The position numbers were made by a program, and so were the translations under genes. Below, piece by piece: positions 43,948 through 53,055 of a stretch of DNA of 64,000 bases (its first letter is position 1; every line of letters starts with the position of its first letter). The notes under the pieces were generated by a model, which worked only from the letters and a program-made list of their open reading frames with translations, did not search any database and had not been told where the DNA came from. This stretch comes from Salinibacterium hongtaonis (GTDB lineage Bacteria > Actinomycetota > Actinomycetes > Actinomycetales > Microbacteriaceae): assembly GCF_003065485.1 (NCBI RefSeq), contig NZ_CP026951.1, forward strand, positions 1 through 64,000. The letters are read 5' to 3'.

Positions 43948-45236
43948 GACTTCGCCAGCTTTCGCACCGGGATCAGGGCGAGAAGCACGACGATGGCCGC
44001 GGCAACGAAGATCCACGGGGTGGGAACCTGCTTCTCGACGCCGAGGTCGAGGTACGTCTCGTTGGCGCCGATGATCACGCTTGAGCCGATGAACGGGCCG
44101 ATAATCATGGGGATGAGCACGGCAGCGATCATCCGCAGCCCTTGAACGTTGCCGACCCGGTCGGCGGGCGTGTAGTCCCGAATGGTCGCGGAGGTCGAGG
44201 CGAGAGTGAGCATGAGACCAGTGATCATGACGATGCCCGCGAGGATCACGGGCACCATGCCGCGCACGAAGAACATGGCGGCAAGCCCTGCAGCGAAGAT
44301 CAGGATCGCGGGCGTCATGAACTGCACCTTGCCCACCCTGTCGATCACGCGGCCGCCGATCACGCTGAGGATTGCCGCCGACAGGAGCACGCTTCCGAGC
44401 ACGATCGCATAGCCGTCGATGCGCAAATACCGCTGGATGTAGATGATCAGGTATGGCATGAAGACCTGGGCGCCGATGCTCACGACGGCAAGCACCGCGA
44501 GGGTCACGTAGAGCTGAGGGGTCGCGCGCATCACGCTGGGGCGCAGCCCGTGGATTACGGCCTTCAGGTAGCCGTCGGTCTGCGCCTGCATCGTGGGGGA
44601 GTCCTTGACCAGAAACCAGGCGAGCACGCCGACCGAAGTCGTGAGCAGGCCGATGATGATGAAGAACTCGCGCCACTGCCCAGCCTGCGTGAGCCCGTCG
44701 AAGCCGCCGAAGACAATGAGCATGGCCAGAAGAGGCATTACGGAGAGCACGCCCTCGACGCGTCCCCGATTGCTCGGAACGGTCGATTCGGTAACCCACG
44801 CATTGAAGGCTGCGTCGTTGGCGCCTGAGCCGAACAGGCTCATGATGCAGTCCAGCAGGATTACTGCGACGACGGTGATGACCACGGCGTTGCCGGCTGC
44901 GGCGATCGTGGCAATGCCGTCGACGCTGACAAAGCCGAAGGCCGCCGTTGAGAGCCCCCAAAGAACGTAGCCGCCCGCGATGAAGATGCGTCGCTTGCGC
45001 AGCCGGTCGGATGCCGCTCCGACGAGGAACGTCGCCAGCGTTGCCGTGATTGCGCTCGCCGCAACCATCACCGCAATTGCCGTGGGGTCATCCGTAATCG
45101 TGTCGTAGACGAACAGGTTGAGGTACATGTTCTCGACAGCCCACGCGAGCTGGCCGACGAGGCCCAAAATCACGAGGGATGTCCAGGTGCGGCCACCTAG
45201 ACGAGTGGGCGCTGAAGTAGCGGCGGTGGTGGCCAT
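43944..45236 (-). CDS. MFS transporter coupled to the GH2 glycosidase
   Basis: Twelve-helix transporter of 430 residues beginning WTSLVILGLVGQLAWAVENMYLNLFVYDTI, a pattern seen in sugar- or glycoside-type MFS permeases. Its stop overlaps the GH2 start, so the pair forms a two-gene import-and-hydrolyse unit for a glycoside, probably a plant or microbial oligosaccharide. No dedicated regulator is adjacent. Divergent from the M13 peptidase gene across 86 bases. Confidence 0.87.
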   Translation of the reverse strand: MATTAATSAPTRLGGRTWTSLVILGLVGQLAWAVENMYLNLFVYDTITDDPTAIAVMVAASAITATLATFLVGAASDRLRKRRIFIAGGYVLWGLSTAAFGFVSVDGIATIAAAGNAVVITVVAVILLDCIMSLFGSGANDAAFNAWVTESTVPSNRGRVEGVLSVMPLLAMLIVFGGFDGLTQAGQWREFFIIIGLLTTSVGVLAWFLVKDSPTMQAQTDGYLKAVIHGLRPSVMRATPQLYVTLAVLAVVSIGAQVFMPYLIIYIQRYLRIDGYAIVLGSVLLSAAILSVIGGRVIDRVGKVQFMTPAILIFAAGLAAMFFVRGMVPVILAGIVMITGLMLTLASTSATIRDYTPADRVGNVQGLRMIAAVLIPMIIGPFIGSSVIIGANETYLDLGVEKQVPTPWIFVAAAIVVLLALIPVRKLAKS

Positions 45237-45322
45237 GAACGTCCTTGTTCTCGGGCTCGGGTAAGTCAGCCGATCATACTGTTAGCCGGGTGCATCCATG
45301 CAGCATTTACTAGGGTGAAGAC

Positions 45323-47272
45323 ATGACGAATTCCGGCATCGACCTCGACGAACTTGACCCCACCATCCGACCTCAGGATGACCTGTTCAGGCACGTCAAC
45401 GGGCGCTGGATCAAGAGAACCCAGATTCCCTCGGATAAGGCCCGCTATGGCTCGTTCTATGTTCTTGCCGAGGAGGCCGAGAAGGCCGTCCGCGACATTA
45501 TCGAGGAGTCGGTGGATGCCGAGCCCGGCACCGAGCAGCGCAAGTTCGGAGACTTGTTCACGAGTTTTCTCGACACCGAACGCATCGAGAAGCTGGGTGC
45601 CGAGCCACTGAAGCCCGCGCTCGCCCAGGTTGATGCCGTCGACTCTGTGCCCAACTTTGTGACGACACTTGGCCGCCTTGAGCGGCAGGGTGTTGGCGGG
45701 TTCCTGCAGCTGTTTGTGGACAATGACCCCGGCAACCCCGAGCGTTACCTCGTATTCGCGGAGCAGGGTGGCCTCGGGCTGCCCGACGAGTCGTACTACC
45801 GCGACGAGAAGTTCGCATCGGTGCGCGAGGCCTACGAGCCCTTCGTTCAGCGGATGCTCTCCCTCGCCGGCGTGCAGGATGCCGCGGCAGCCGCATCCAG
45901 AATCGTCGCCCTCGAGACCGACATCGCCGGTCTGCACTGGGACAACGTGCGCACCCGCGACAGCCAGGCAACCTACAATTTGCGGGCCTGGGCCGATGTT
46001 CCCGCGACGGGCGGGCTCGACTTGAACGCCTGGCGCGACGCAATGCAGCCGCCCGCCTCAAGCTTTGACGAGATCGTCGTGCGCGAGCCGAGCTTCATGG
46101 AGGGTCTCGGCGAGTTGCTCACAGACGACCGGCTCGACGCGTGGAAGGACTGGCTGCGCTGGCAGGTCATCCGTGCCTCGGCCCCCTACCTGAGCGACGA
46201 CTTCGTGCAGACCAACTTTGACTTCTATGGCCGCACTCTCACCGGCACCCCAGAGCTGCGGGCCCGATGGAAGCGCGGCGTCTCGTTCGTTGAGGGAGCG
46301 ATGGGTGAGGCCGTTGGCCGCATCTATGTGGAGCGGCACTTTCCACCCACAGCAAAGGCCGCCATGGATGTGCTGGTCGACAACCTCATCGAGGCCTACC
46401 GCCAGAGCATCGCGCAGCTGCCGTGGATGACGGATGCGACCCGTGTGCGCGCGCTCGAGAAGCTGGAGAAGTTCACGCCCAAGATCGGATTCCCGGTTAA
46501 GTGGCGCGACTACTCGGCGCTCGAGGTTGACCCCACTGACCTGATCGGCAATGTTCGCGCCGCCGCCGAGGTGGAGTTCCAGCGCGAGCTGGGCAAGATC
46601 GGCCGCCCCATCGACCGCGACGAGTGGTTCATGACGCCGCAAACAATCAACGCTTATTACAACCCCGGTTTTAACGAGATCGTCTTCCCCGCCGCGATTT
46701 TGCAGTACCCGTTCTTTGACGAGGAGCGGGATGCTGCGGCCAACTACGGCGCGATCGGCGCCGTGATCGGCCACGAGATCGGCCACGGCTTCGACGATCA
46801 GGGGTCGCGTTACGACGGCAATGGCCTGCTCACCGACTGGTGGACCGACGAGGACCGCGCCGCCTTCGAGCGCTTGACGTCGTCGCTCATCGCCCAGTAC
46901 GACGCTCTTGCGCCCCGCCAGACACCAGACCACCACGTCAACGGCGCGCTCACGATCGGCGAGAACATCGGCGACCTGGGCGGCCTCGGCATCGCCTGGA
47001 AGGCCTACCTGATCTCGCTCGGCGGAGAGGAGCCGCCCGTCGTTGAAGGGCTCTCTGGAGCCGAGCGATTCTTCTTGTCGTGGGCTCAGGCCTGGCAGCT
47101 CAAGGCGCGCGACGAAGAGGTCATCCGCCTGCTGGCGATAGACCCGCACTCGCCCAATGAGTTCCGCTGCAACCAGATCGTTCGCAATATCGATGCCTTC
47201 TACGACACCTTCGGCGTCACGGAGAGCGACGAGCTGTGGCTCGACCCGCAGGAGCGCGTCACGATCTGGTAG
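45323..47272 (+). CDS. M13 family metallopeptidase (neprilysin-like)
   Basis: Zinc endopeptidase of 649 residues. The catalytic HEIGH is at 484-488, the third zinc ligand is Glu547 in GENIGDLGG, and the substrate-binding NAYYNP lies about 30 residues before HEIGH. The N-terminal half is helical and covers the active site. No signal peptide or anchor is visible, so it probably works in the cytoplasm, as PepO does. It shares a short intergenic region with the divergent MFS-GH2 unit. Confidence 0.92.
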   Translation: MTNSGIDLDELDPTIRPQDDLFRHVNGRWIKRTQIPSDKARYGSFYVLAEEAEKAVRDIIEESVDAEPGTEQRKFGDLFTSFLDTERIEKLGAEPLKPALAQVDAVDSVPNFVTTLGRLERQGVGGFLQLFVDNDPGNPERYLVFAEQGGLGLPDESYYRDEKFASVREAYEPFVQRMLSLAGVQDAAAAASRIVALETDIAGLHWDNVRTRDSQATYNLRAWADVPATGGLDLNAWRDAMQPPASSFDEIVVREPSFMEGLGELLTDDRLDAWKDWLRWQVIRASAPYLSDDFVQTNFDFYGRTLTGTPELRARWKRGVSFVEGAMGEAVGRIYVERHFPPTAKAAMDVLVDNLIEAYRQSIAQLPWMTDATRVRALEKLEKFTPKIGFPVKWRDYSALEVDPTDLIGNVRAAAEVEFQRELGKIGRPIDRDEWFMTPQTINAYYNPGFNEIVFPAAILQYPFFDEERDAAANYGAIGAVIGHEIGHGFDDQGSRYDGNGLLTDWWTDEDRAAFERLTSSLIAQYDALAPRQTPDHHVNGALTIGENIGDLGGLGIAWKAYLISLGGEEPPVVEGLSGAERFFLSWAQAWQLKARDEEVIRLLAIDPHSPNEFRCNQIVRNIDAFYDTFGVTESDELWLDPQERVTIW

Positions 47273-47431
47273 CGGGTTGTCCGATGGAGGTCCATGGCCT
47301 TGGCCTCGTCGCCCAAATATGAGACGTTGGATCAATCCCCCCGACGCCGAGTTGTGACTCGATGACATGAGCGCGCCGCCACCCCGAGGCACGATAGGTG
47401 ACCATCTGGCGACGCGCGCGAAGTAGGAGAA

Positions 47432-48334
47432 GTGGTTTCAGCCTCGCAACACCGACGCAGCCGCCAGCGAGACACTCGCGCTGGCCGGCATCGCGAATCC
47501 GACGTGTCGGAGAGCTTTGCGACGAGTTTCGCCGCCCTCGGTGAGCTTGCGTATGAGGGTGCGAGGGTTTCGGCAACAGTGCTCGACCTTGTGACAGGCC
47601 TGCCGCTCCTGGCGATCGATGATCGGGTTGCCCTGCCCACGGCCAGTGTTGGCAAGGTCTTGTTGCTCGTGGAGACTGCTGCTCGCATCACGACGCGGGA
47701 TCCCTCGATCCCTACGATCCTCGATAAGACGCCCGCGGATGCGATCGCCGATTCGGGGCTGTGGCACCGCATGCAGGTACCGACGCTGCCGCTCGGCGAC
47801 ATGGGGCTTCTCATTGGCGCCGCGAGCGACAACGTTGCGACGAACGTGCTGCTGCGGCACATCGGCATCGAGGCGGTGCGCATGCGGGCGGAATCGCTCG
47901 GGCTCACCCGCACGGCACTGCTCGACCGGGTTCGCACGACACGGGGGCCGGATGATGCTCCGCAGCTTTCTGTGGGATCCACCGCTGAACTCGCGTGGTT
48001 GTTCTACGCTCTGGCCCGCGGGCAGGTCGTCGATTCGGTCACGAGCCAGCGGGTTCTCGACTGGTTGTCGCTCAATGCCGACCTCTCGATGGTGGCAAGT
48101 GCCTTCGGGCTGGACCCGCTCGCGCACAGGGCATCCAGTCACGGTCTTCAGTTGATCAACAAGACGGGAACCGACGAGGGCGTGCGGTCGGATGTTGGGC
48201 TGCTGCAGGGTCGACGAGCCGGGGTCTCCTACGCGGTGACGGTTGAATTTACGGACTCGTCGCTGCATGACCGGCTGCGGGTGCTCGATGCGATGCGCGT
48301 GGTGGGCCGAGACATTCTTGAATACGTATACTGA
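47432..48334 (+). CDS. Serine hydrolase of the class A beta-lactamase fold
   Basis: The frame starts at GTG 47432 with AGGAG only 2 bases upstream, so a later GTG at 47504 is possible; about 276-300 residues. It has the SxxK box (Ser72-V-G-Lys75), SDN (132-134) and KTGTD, the three penicillin-recognising motifs. The omega-loop Glu that deacylates beta-lactams is not visible (the region reads RGPDDAPQLSVGSTAEL), so it is probably not a real beta-lactamase. No lipoprotein or signal sequence is evident. Role unknown. Confidence 0.72.
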   Translation: MVSASQHRRSRQRDTRAGRHRESDVSESFATSFAALGELAYEGARVSATVLDLVTGLPLLAIDDRVALPTASVGKVLLLVETAARITTRDPSIPTILDKTPADAIADSGLWHRMQVPTLPLGDMGLLIGAASDNVATNVLLRHIGIEAVRMRAESLGLTRTALLDRVRTTRGPDDAPQLSVGSTAELAWLFYALARGQVVDSVTSQRVLDWLSLNADLSMVASAFGLDPLAHRASSHGLQLINKTGTDEGVRSDVGLLQGRRAGVSYAVTVEFTDSSLHDRLRVLDAMRVVGRDILEYVY

Positions 48335-48434
48335 CGGCGTCAACCCCCGTTTCTGGGAGTTTGCCAAAGGACTCCTGATCGTTCCGGGACTACGCTGAGA
48401 CGACTGAACACCCTCTAACAGGAACGGAGTCACC

Positions 48435-48791
48435 GTGCGCGGAAAAATTCTGCTGCTTACAGGACTGGCCGCCGGATACGTTCTCGGTGCGAAAGCTGGC
48501 CGTGAACGCTACGAGCAGATCAAGCGGACCGCCGAGAAGGTTTGGAACGATCCTCGCGTAAAGACCCAGGTAGATCGTGTCGAAGATTTCGCTCGCGATA
48601 AGGCACCCGAGGTCGCGGAGTTCATCTCGGACAACGCTAAGAAGGTTGTCTCTCAGGTCTCGAAGGTCACGCCGGGCGGCAAGTCGTCGTCCTCGGGATC
48701 TGGCAGCAAGTCCACGACCAAGAGTTCGTCGACGCCCGCCGCGGCCCAGTCGACGCCCAAGACATCGTCTACTGGCGCTTCGCAGAAGTAG
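48435..48791 (+). CDS. YtxH-like membrane-associated protein
   Basis: 118 residues: GTG start, a short hydrophobic segment (GKILLLTGLAAGYVLGAKAGRERY) typical of YtxH-like proteins, a helical basic-acidic middle (25-75), and a low-complexity Ser/Thr/Lys/Ala tail (76-118). It begins a closely spaced trio with a Holin-X protein and a DUF3618 protein, all small and membrane-linked. The RBS GGAACGGAG lies just upstream. No enzyme function is expected. Confidence 0.8.
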   Translation: MRGKILLLTGLAAGYVLGAKAGRERYEQIKRTAEKVWNDPRVKTQVDRVEDFARDKAPEVAEFISDNAKKVVSQVSKVTPGGKSSSSGSGSKSTTKSSSTPAAAQSTPKTSSTGASQK

Positions 48792-48796
48792 GAACC

Positions 48797-49207
48797 ATGA
48801 CGGACCCCACCTCGACTCCTCGTCCTCCCAAACGGTCGCTGTTTGAGCTGATCGCGGATGTTCCGCGCCTCGTCTCCGAGCTGGTTACCGCAGAGATCGA
48901 GCAGCTCAAGGCGGAGATGTTCGCCAAGTTCAAGGCCCTGGGCCTCGGAGCAGGCCTCATCGCCGGCGCTATTGTCGTCGTGCTGTTCATGGTGGGCGTG
49001 CTTCTGACCTCGGCCGTTTTGGCCCTGTCGCTGGTGATGCCCGGCTGGGCGGCGGCTCTTGTCGTCGCCGGCGTTCTGCTGATCATCGCTGCGATTCTGG
49101 CGCTCATCGGCTATCGAGTGATGAAGAAGGGCACCCCACCGGTTCCCGAGAAGACCATCGAGAGCGTTAAGAGCGACCTGGATGTTATCCGCGGGGTCAA
49201 CCGTTAG
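48797..49207 (+). CDS. Actinobacterial Holin-X family (phage holin superfamily III) protein
   Basis: 136 residues. A cytoplasmic N-terminal amphipathic region RSLFELIADVPRLVSELVTAEIEQLKAEM precedes two transmembrane helices (about 50-75 and 80-108), and a basic tail ends with DVIRGVNR. The family name comes from phage holins, but chromosomal actinobacterial members with YtxH and DUF3618 partners are not lysis genes. Spaced 5 bases from the previous stop. Likely a membrane-organising or stress protein. Confidence 0.83.
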   Translation: MTDPTSTPRPPKRSLFELIADVPRLVSELVTAEIEQLKAEMFAKFKALGLGAGLIAGAIVVVLFMVGVLLTSAVLALSLVMPGWAAALVVAGVLLIIAAILALIGYRVMKKGTPPVPEKTIESVKSDLDVIRGVNR

Positions 49208-49247
49208 CAGTTCGACCGACCTCAGCTACGAGCAACAAAGGAGAATC

Positions 49248-49484
49248 ATGACGGACTCCCACACGATCAACCCAGCGGCTACTGCCGCTGCCGCCCGCGA
49301 CAATCTGGGCGAAACCCTCGACGCGCTCGAGGACAAGCTCAACGTCAAAAAGCGAGCATCTGAGCTCGCGGAAAACGCGAAGCGCTCCTACGACGAGAAT
49401 CCGGTTCCCTGGATTGTCGGCGCCACTGCAGCGCTCCTCGCGGTTGGCGGTCTCGTTGCCTGGGCAATCTTCAGCGACGACTAA
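49248..49484 (+). CDS. DUF3618 domain protein
   Basis: Seventy-eight residues. The DUF3618 pattern AARDNLGETLDALEDKLNVKKRASELAENAKRSYDENPVPWIVGA is followed by one transmembrane helix (about 54-74). ATG at 49248 has AGGAG 5 bases upstream (49239-49243), so the frame extension to 49182 is not used. Third of the YtxH-Holin-X-DUF3618 trio; a strong terminator follows. Confidence 0.85.
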   Translation: MTDSHTINPAATAAAARDNLGETLDALEDKLNVKKRASELAENAKRSYDENPVPWIVGATAALLAVGGLVAWAIFSDD

Positions 49485-49493
49485 TCACGTATC

Positions 49494-49530
49494 AGGCCCC
49501 GGCGCGGTAACTCCGCGCCGGGGCCTTCGG
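49494..49530 (+). terminator. Terminator after the DUF3618 gene
   Basis: Perfect 14-bp stem AGGCCCCGGCGCGG (49494-49507) / CCGCGCCGGGGCCT (49513-49526) with loop TAACT, then TCGGTTT. It ends the membrane-protein trio before hemD. Confidence 0.88.
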
Positions 49531-49566
49531 TTTGGACACGGGAGCGCGGAGGGGCAGGATGGGGAT

Positions 49567-50349
49567 ATGACCCCCCTTCGCCCGGCAAAGCCGTTGACCG
49601 GTTGGCGCGTGCTCGTGCCCCGCGGCGGCGCCTACGGTGAGAACGTCGCCGCAACGCTTCGCAGCTTCGGGGCGACCGCGGTTGTCGCACCGATGATCAA
49701 CTTCTCCATGCCAGAAGACACCGCCCCGCTCGACACCGCGCTCGAACGCCTTGAGGCGGGTTTCTATGACTGGCTTGTCGTGAGCAGCGCGACGTCGGTC
49801 GACGTGCTCAACCAGCGAGGAGTGCAGGTGCCGGCGCGCACCAGCATCGCGTGCGTGGGAGAAACGGCCCGCGCCGCTCTCACCCTCGCTGGCTACGAGG
49901 TGGACTTTGTGCCGAGCCTCGACAACTCCCCGCGCGGTCTTCTGCGTGAGTGGCCAGAGGATGCCCGCGGCGGAACCGCCCTGGTTCCCCTGGCGGGAGA
50001 TATTGGCTCGCACGGGCTAGAGGGCCTCAGCGATGTGGGCCTCGATGTCGACTTTGTCGTTTCGCACCGCGTCATTGGCATTCCCGTCGCCGACCGGGTT
50101 AAGGCCGATGTCGCCTCAGGTCGCATCAGCGCCATCCTGATCAGCTCGGGAATTGTGGCCCGCGAGGTTACCGAGCAGCTCGGCGTTCTGCCCGAGACCA
50201 CGGTTGTGGCCTGCATCGGGCCGCGCACCGCATTCGATGCCAGGGCGGCGGGCCTCACGGTCGATGTGATCTCAGACGATCGCACGGCGGAAACCCTGGT
50301 CGAGGCCCTGGCCGAGTATGCGCGCGAGCGCCCGGCCGAGGCACAGTAA
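49567..50349 (+). CDS. hemD: Uroporphyrinogen-III synthase
   Basis: Enzyme that cyclises hydroxymethylbilane with D-ring inversion in heme and cobalamin synthesis. Two Rossmann-like lobes: the first with GWRVLVPRGGAYGENVAATL and DWLVVSSATSV, the second with SAILISSGIVAREV and VVACIGPRTAFDARAAG. 260 residues from ATG 49567; an open frame from 49414 overlaps the terminator and is not used. No other heme genes are near, so hemD stands apart from hemABC. No fusion is seen. Confidence 0.85.
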   Translation: MTPLRPAKPLTGWRVLVPRGGAYGENVAATLRSFGATAVVAPMINFSMPEDTAPLDTALERLEAGFYDWLVVSSATSVDVLNQRGVQVPARTSIACVGETARAALTLAGYEVDFVPSLDNSPRGLLREWPEDARGGTALVPLAGDIGSHGLEGLSDVGLDVDFVVSHRVIGIPVADRVKADVASGRISAILISSGIVAREVTEQLGVLPETTVVACIGPRTAFDARAAGLTVDVISDDRTAETLVEALAEYARERPAEAQ

Positions 50350-50368
50350 GACCCACCGCCCGCACTGA

Positions 50369-51400
50369 CTAGGCTCGAACGTCGACCACCGTGCGGCCGC
50401 GAACTCCTCCTTCGAGGATGAGGGCGGCCTGGTCGATAGCCGCCTCCAGCGGAACCGTCGTGGTGAGCGAGTCGAGTGCGTCGAGGTCAAGGTCCCGCGC
50501 CAACCGCGCCCACGCCGTTTCGCGCAGCGGCAGGGGAGCCAGCACGGAATTGATGCCGAGGAGCTTGACGCCCCGCAGGATGAACGGCATCACGGTTGTG
50601 GGCAGGTCGGCGCTCTGAGCGAGTCCGCACGATGCGACAGCGCCGTCGTAGTTGGTCTGCGCGAGCACATTGGCGAGGGTCGCGCCGCCGACCGCATCGA
50701 TGGCCGCCGCCCAGCGCTGCTTTTGCAAAGGGCGACCAACGGCAGAAAGCTCCGACCGGTCGATGACGTCTGAGGCGCCGAGAGAACGAAGGTAGCCCGC
50801 CTGCTCCGGTCGGCCGGTCGACGCAGTGACGCTGTGGCCGAGCCGCGAAAGCAGGAGGGTTGCGATAGATCCCACACCACCCGCTGCGCCGGTAACCAAT
50901 ACTGGGCCCTCTGCCTCGAGAGCGCCCGACCTCTCGAGGGCAAGCACTGCCAGCATGGCGGTGAACCCGGCGGTGCCGATAGCGGCGGCGCGGGCTGCGC
51001 TAATGGTGCTGGGCAGGGGGACGAGCCACTCCGACTTGACGCGCGCGCGTTCCGCTAGCCCGCCGTGAAAGCTCTCGCCGACGCCCCAGCCGGTGACAAT
51101 GACGGGGTCGCCGACCGCGAATCTGGGCGCAGCATCCGCAGCATCCGGGGCGCTGGTGTCAATGGAGGCGATGGTGCCGACCAGGTCGATTCCCGGGATG
51201 AGGGGGTAATTGCGAATCACCCCTGGCCTGCCCATGATCGCCAAGCCGTCCTTGTAGTTGATGCCCGAATACTCGATGTCGACAATCACATCGCCGGGCG
51301 CTCGCTCATCGTCGTGCAGCACGGAGTCGTCGAGCTCCGTGAGCTCGGTGGTGATGGCATCGTCGGTCTGAGAAGTCCACAGGGCACGCATGGGATTCAC
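50369..51400 (-). CDS. Acrylyl-CoA reductase-like MDR oxidoreductase (AcuI/YhdH family)
   Basis: Medium-chain dehydrogenase/reductase without zinc ligands, 343 residues. The catalytic N-terminal GroES-like fold contains SGINYKDGLAIMGRPGVIRNYPLIPGIDLVG, typical of the YhdH/YhfP group, and the NADP-binding motif is VTGAAGGVGSIA. Family members reduce acrylyl-CoA or quinones with NADPH; the exact substrate here is unknown. It lies 45 bases downstream of panD on the same strand. Confidence 0.87.
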   Translation of the reverse strand: MNPMRALWTSQTDDAITTELTELDDSVLHDDERAPGDVIVDIEYSGINYKDGLAIMGRPGVIRNYPLIPGIDLVGTIASIDTSAPDAADAAPRFAVGDPVIVTGWGVGESFHGGLAERARVKSEWLVPLPSTISAARAAAIGTAGFTAMLAVLALERSGALEAEGPVLVTGAAGGVGSIATLLLSRLGHSVTASTGRPEQAGYLRSLGASDVIDRSELSAVGRPLQKQRWAAAIDAVGGATLANVLAQTNYDGAVASCGLAQSADLPTTVMPFILRGVKLLGINSVLAPLPLRETAWARLARDLDLDALDSLTTTVPLEAAIDQAALILEGGVRGRTVVDVRA

Positions 51401-51445
51401 CCTAACCGGGTGTGGCGTGCCGCGACCAGGGGTCGCCGCACGTGG

Positions 51446-51856
51446 CTAGAGAGCGAGAGGAGGGCGCTCGCCGGATGTGCCTGTGGCGTCGGCCGGGTCG
51501 GTGCCGAGGTGCACAATGCGGTTGTCGGCATCCACGTGCACGATCGACGGCTCGAACTCGCGCGCCTCGTCGGGGGTCATCTGCGCATAGGCGATGAGGA
51601 TGACGATGTCTCCGGGGTGCACGAGGTGCGCTGCAGCCCCATTGATCGAGATCACGCCGCTGCCGGGTTCGCCCGCAATTGTGTAGGTCTCGAGCCGAGC
51701 GCCGTTGGTCACGTCGACGATGGAGACCTGCTCGCCGGGCAGAATTCCGGATGCCTCAAGCAGCAGGCTGTCGACCGTTACAGATCCGACGTAGTGGAGG
51801 TTGGCCTGGGTGACGGTCGCGCGGTGGACCTTGGCCTTGAGCATCGTGAGCAGCAT
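51446..51856 (-). CDS. panD: Aspartate 1-decarboxylase proenzyme
   Basis: Pyruvoyl enzyme that makes beta-alanine for pantothenate and coenzyme A. It self-cleaves between Gly24 and Ser25 in HYVGSVTVD, and the new N-terminal serine becomes the pyruvoyl group. Lys9 and Tyr22 are in the expected places, and IVLIAYAQM is conserved. 136 residues with a short extra tail. No panB, panC or panE gene is in the window. Confidence 0.95.
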   Translation of the reverse strand: MLLTMLKAKVHRATVTQANLHYVGSVTVDSLLLEASGILPGEQVSIVDVTNGARLETYTIAGEPGSGVISINGAAAHLVHPGDIVILIAYAQMTPDEAREFEPSIVHVDADNRIVHLGTDPADATGTSGERPPLAL

Positions 51857-51892
51857 TTCGCTCTCAAGGCTAGCGGCACCCCGCTGAAAGGA

Positions 51893-52918
51893 CTACCCGA
51901 ACAGCACCCGGGCCTCGTCGTAGCGGTGCTGCGGCACCGTCTTGAGCTGGCCGAGGGCATCCTCGAACGGAACGGTGATGATGTCGGTTCCCCGAAGGGC
52001 CACCATCTTTCCCCACTGCTTGGTGCGTGCGAGCTCGAGCACCGACATGCCCAGGCGGGTGGCGAGTACACGGTCGTAGGAGGTGGGGGTGCCGCCGCGC
52101 TGAATGTGGCCGAGGGTCGTTGCCCTGGTCTCGATTCCTGTGCGCTCCTCGATCATGGGGGCGAGCATCTCGCCGATGCCGCCGAGTCGGGGTCGGCCGA
52201 AGGCATCGAGCCCGCGCTCGTGGTGGGTGTCGTCCATCGTGTCGAGCAAGAATCCCTCAGAAACGACAACGAGCGGCGCGCGACCTCTGTCGCTGGCGCT
52301 GGTCACCCATTCGATGATCTGATCCATCGACGTCTTCTGCTCGGGGATGAGGATGGCGTGCGCCCCGGCTGCCATGCCCGAGTGCAGGGCGATCCAGCCC
52401 ACATGCCGGCCCATTACCTCGGCGATCATGCAGCGGCCATGGGCGTCGCCGGTGGTGCGCAGTCTGTCCATGGCATCCGTTGCGATCTGCACTGCGGTGT
52501 CGAAGCCGAATGTGTAGTCGGTTGCGGAGATGTCGTTGTCGATGGTCTTGGGAACGCCGACGATGGGCAGACCGGCATCGCTGAGGCGGCGGGCGGCGGC
52601 GAGGGTGCCTTCTCCGCCGATGGCAATGATCGATTCGATGTCGTTGCGCTCAAGCACCTCGCGAATGCGGTCAGGGCCGCCGTTGCCCTCGAAGGGGTTC
52701 GTGCGGGAGGTGCCCAGGATGGTTCCGCCCTGCTTGGAGATTCCCCTGACCTCGTGGCGGCCAAGCGGCAGCAGCTCTTCTTCTATGACGCCGCGCCATC
52801 CGCTTCGGAATCCCACGAACTCCTGGTTGTACATCTTGTCGCCCTTGAGGACGGCACCGCGGATGACGGCGTTGAGTCCGGGGGCGTCGCCGCCGCTGGT
52901 GAGGATTCCTATGCGCAT
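51893..52918 (-). CDS. pfkA: 6-phosphofructokinase, ATP-type
   Basis: Glycolytic kinase for fructose 6-phosphate. GILTSGGDAPGLNAVIRG at the N-terminus, GGEGTLAAA at 101-109 and PKTIDND at 123-129 are clear. Gly104 and Lys124 together are the combination of actinobacterial ATP-dependent enzymes, as in Streptomyces; PPi-dependent enzymes usually have Asp104. ATG at 52918 gives the conserved MRIGILTSGG start and 341 residues; the frame extends to 53056 without homology. Divergent from the first DUF4190 gene. Confidence 0.93.
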   Translation of the reverse strand: MRIGILTSGGDAPGLNAVIRGAVLKGDKMYNQEFVGFRSGWRGVIEEELLPLGRHEVRGISKQGGTILGTSRTNPFEGNGGPDRIREVLERNDIESIIAIGGEGTLAAARRLSDAGLPIVGVPKTIDNDISATDYTFGFDTAVQIATDAMDRLRTTGDAHGRCMIAEVMGRHVGWIALHSGMAAGAHAILIPEQKTSMDQIIEWVTSASDRGRAPLVVVSEGFLLDTMDDTHHERGLDAFGRPRLGGIGEMLAPMIEERTGIETRATTLGHIQRGGTPTSYDRVLATRLGMSVLELARTKQWGKMVALRGTDIITVPFEDALGQLKTVPQHRYDEARVLFG

Positions 52919-53055
52919 AAACCCATCTTGGTAGAAGAGGGTCGTCGGCGCGAGGGGTGGTCCCCCCAAAAGTAGGGTGGCGGCATGAGTATCGCTCGCG
53001 ATACAGTCTGCGCAGCGTGTAAGTCCACGAGCGTCGTCGCACTGATGGGGGAGCA

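Noticed and set aside
43948-44961. Upstream extension of the GH2 gene to give a 921-residue protein
   Set aside because: The added 338 residues are an out-of-frame reading of the MFS transporter; the GTGA overlap at 43944-43947 gives the true start.
48797-49207. Prophage remnant suggested by a holin-family protein
   Set aside because: No other phage gene is near; the Holin-X family is a normal chromosomal component in actinobacteria and occurs with YtxH and DUF3618 genes.
51065-52975. 636-codon plus-strand frame across the AcuI, panD and pfkA genes
   Set aside because: It spans three real minus-strand genes and their gaps and has no recognisable domain.
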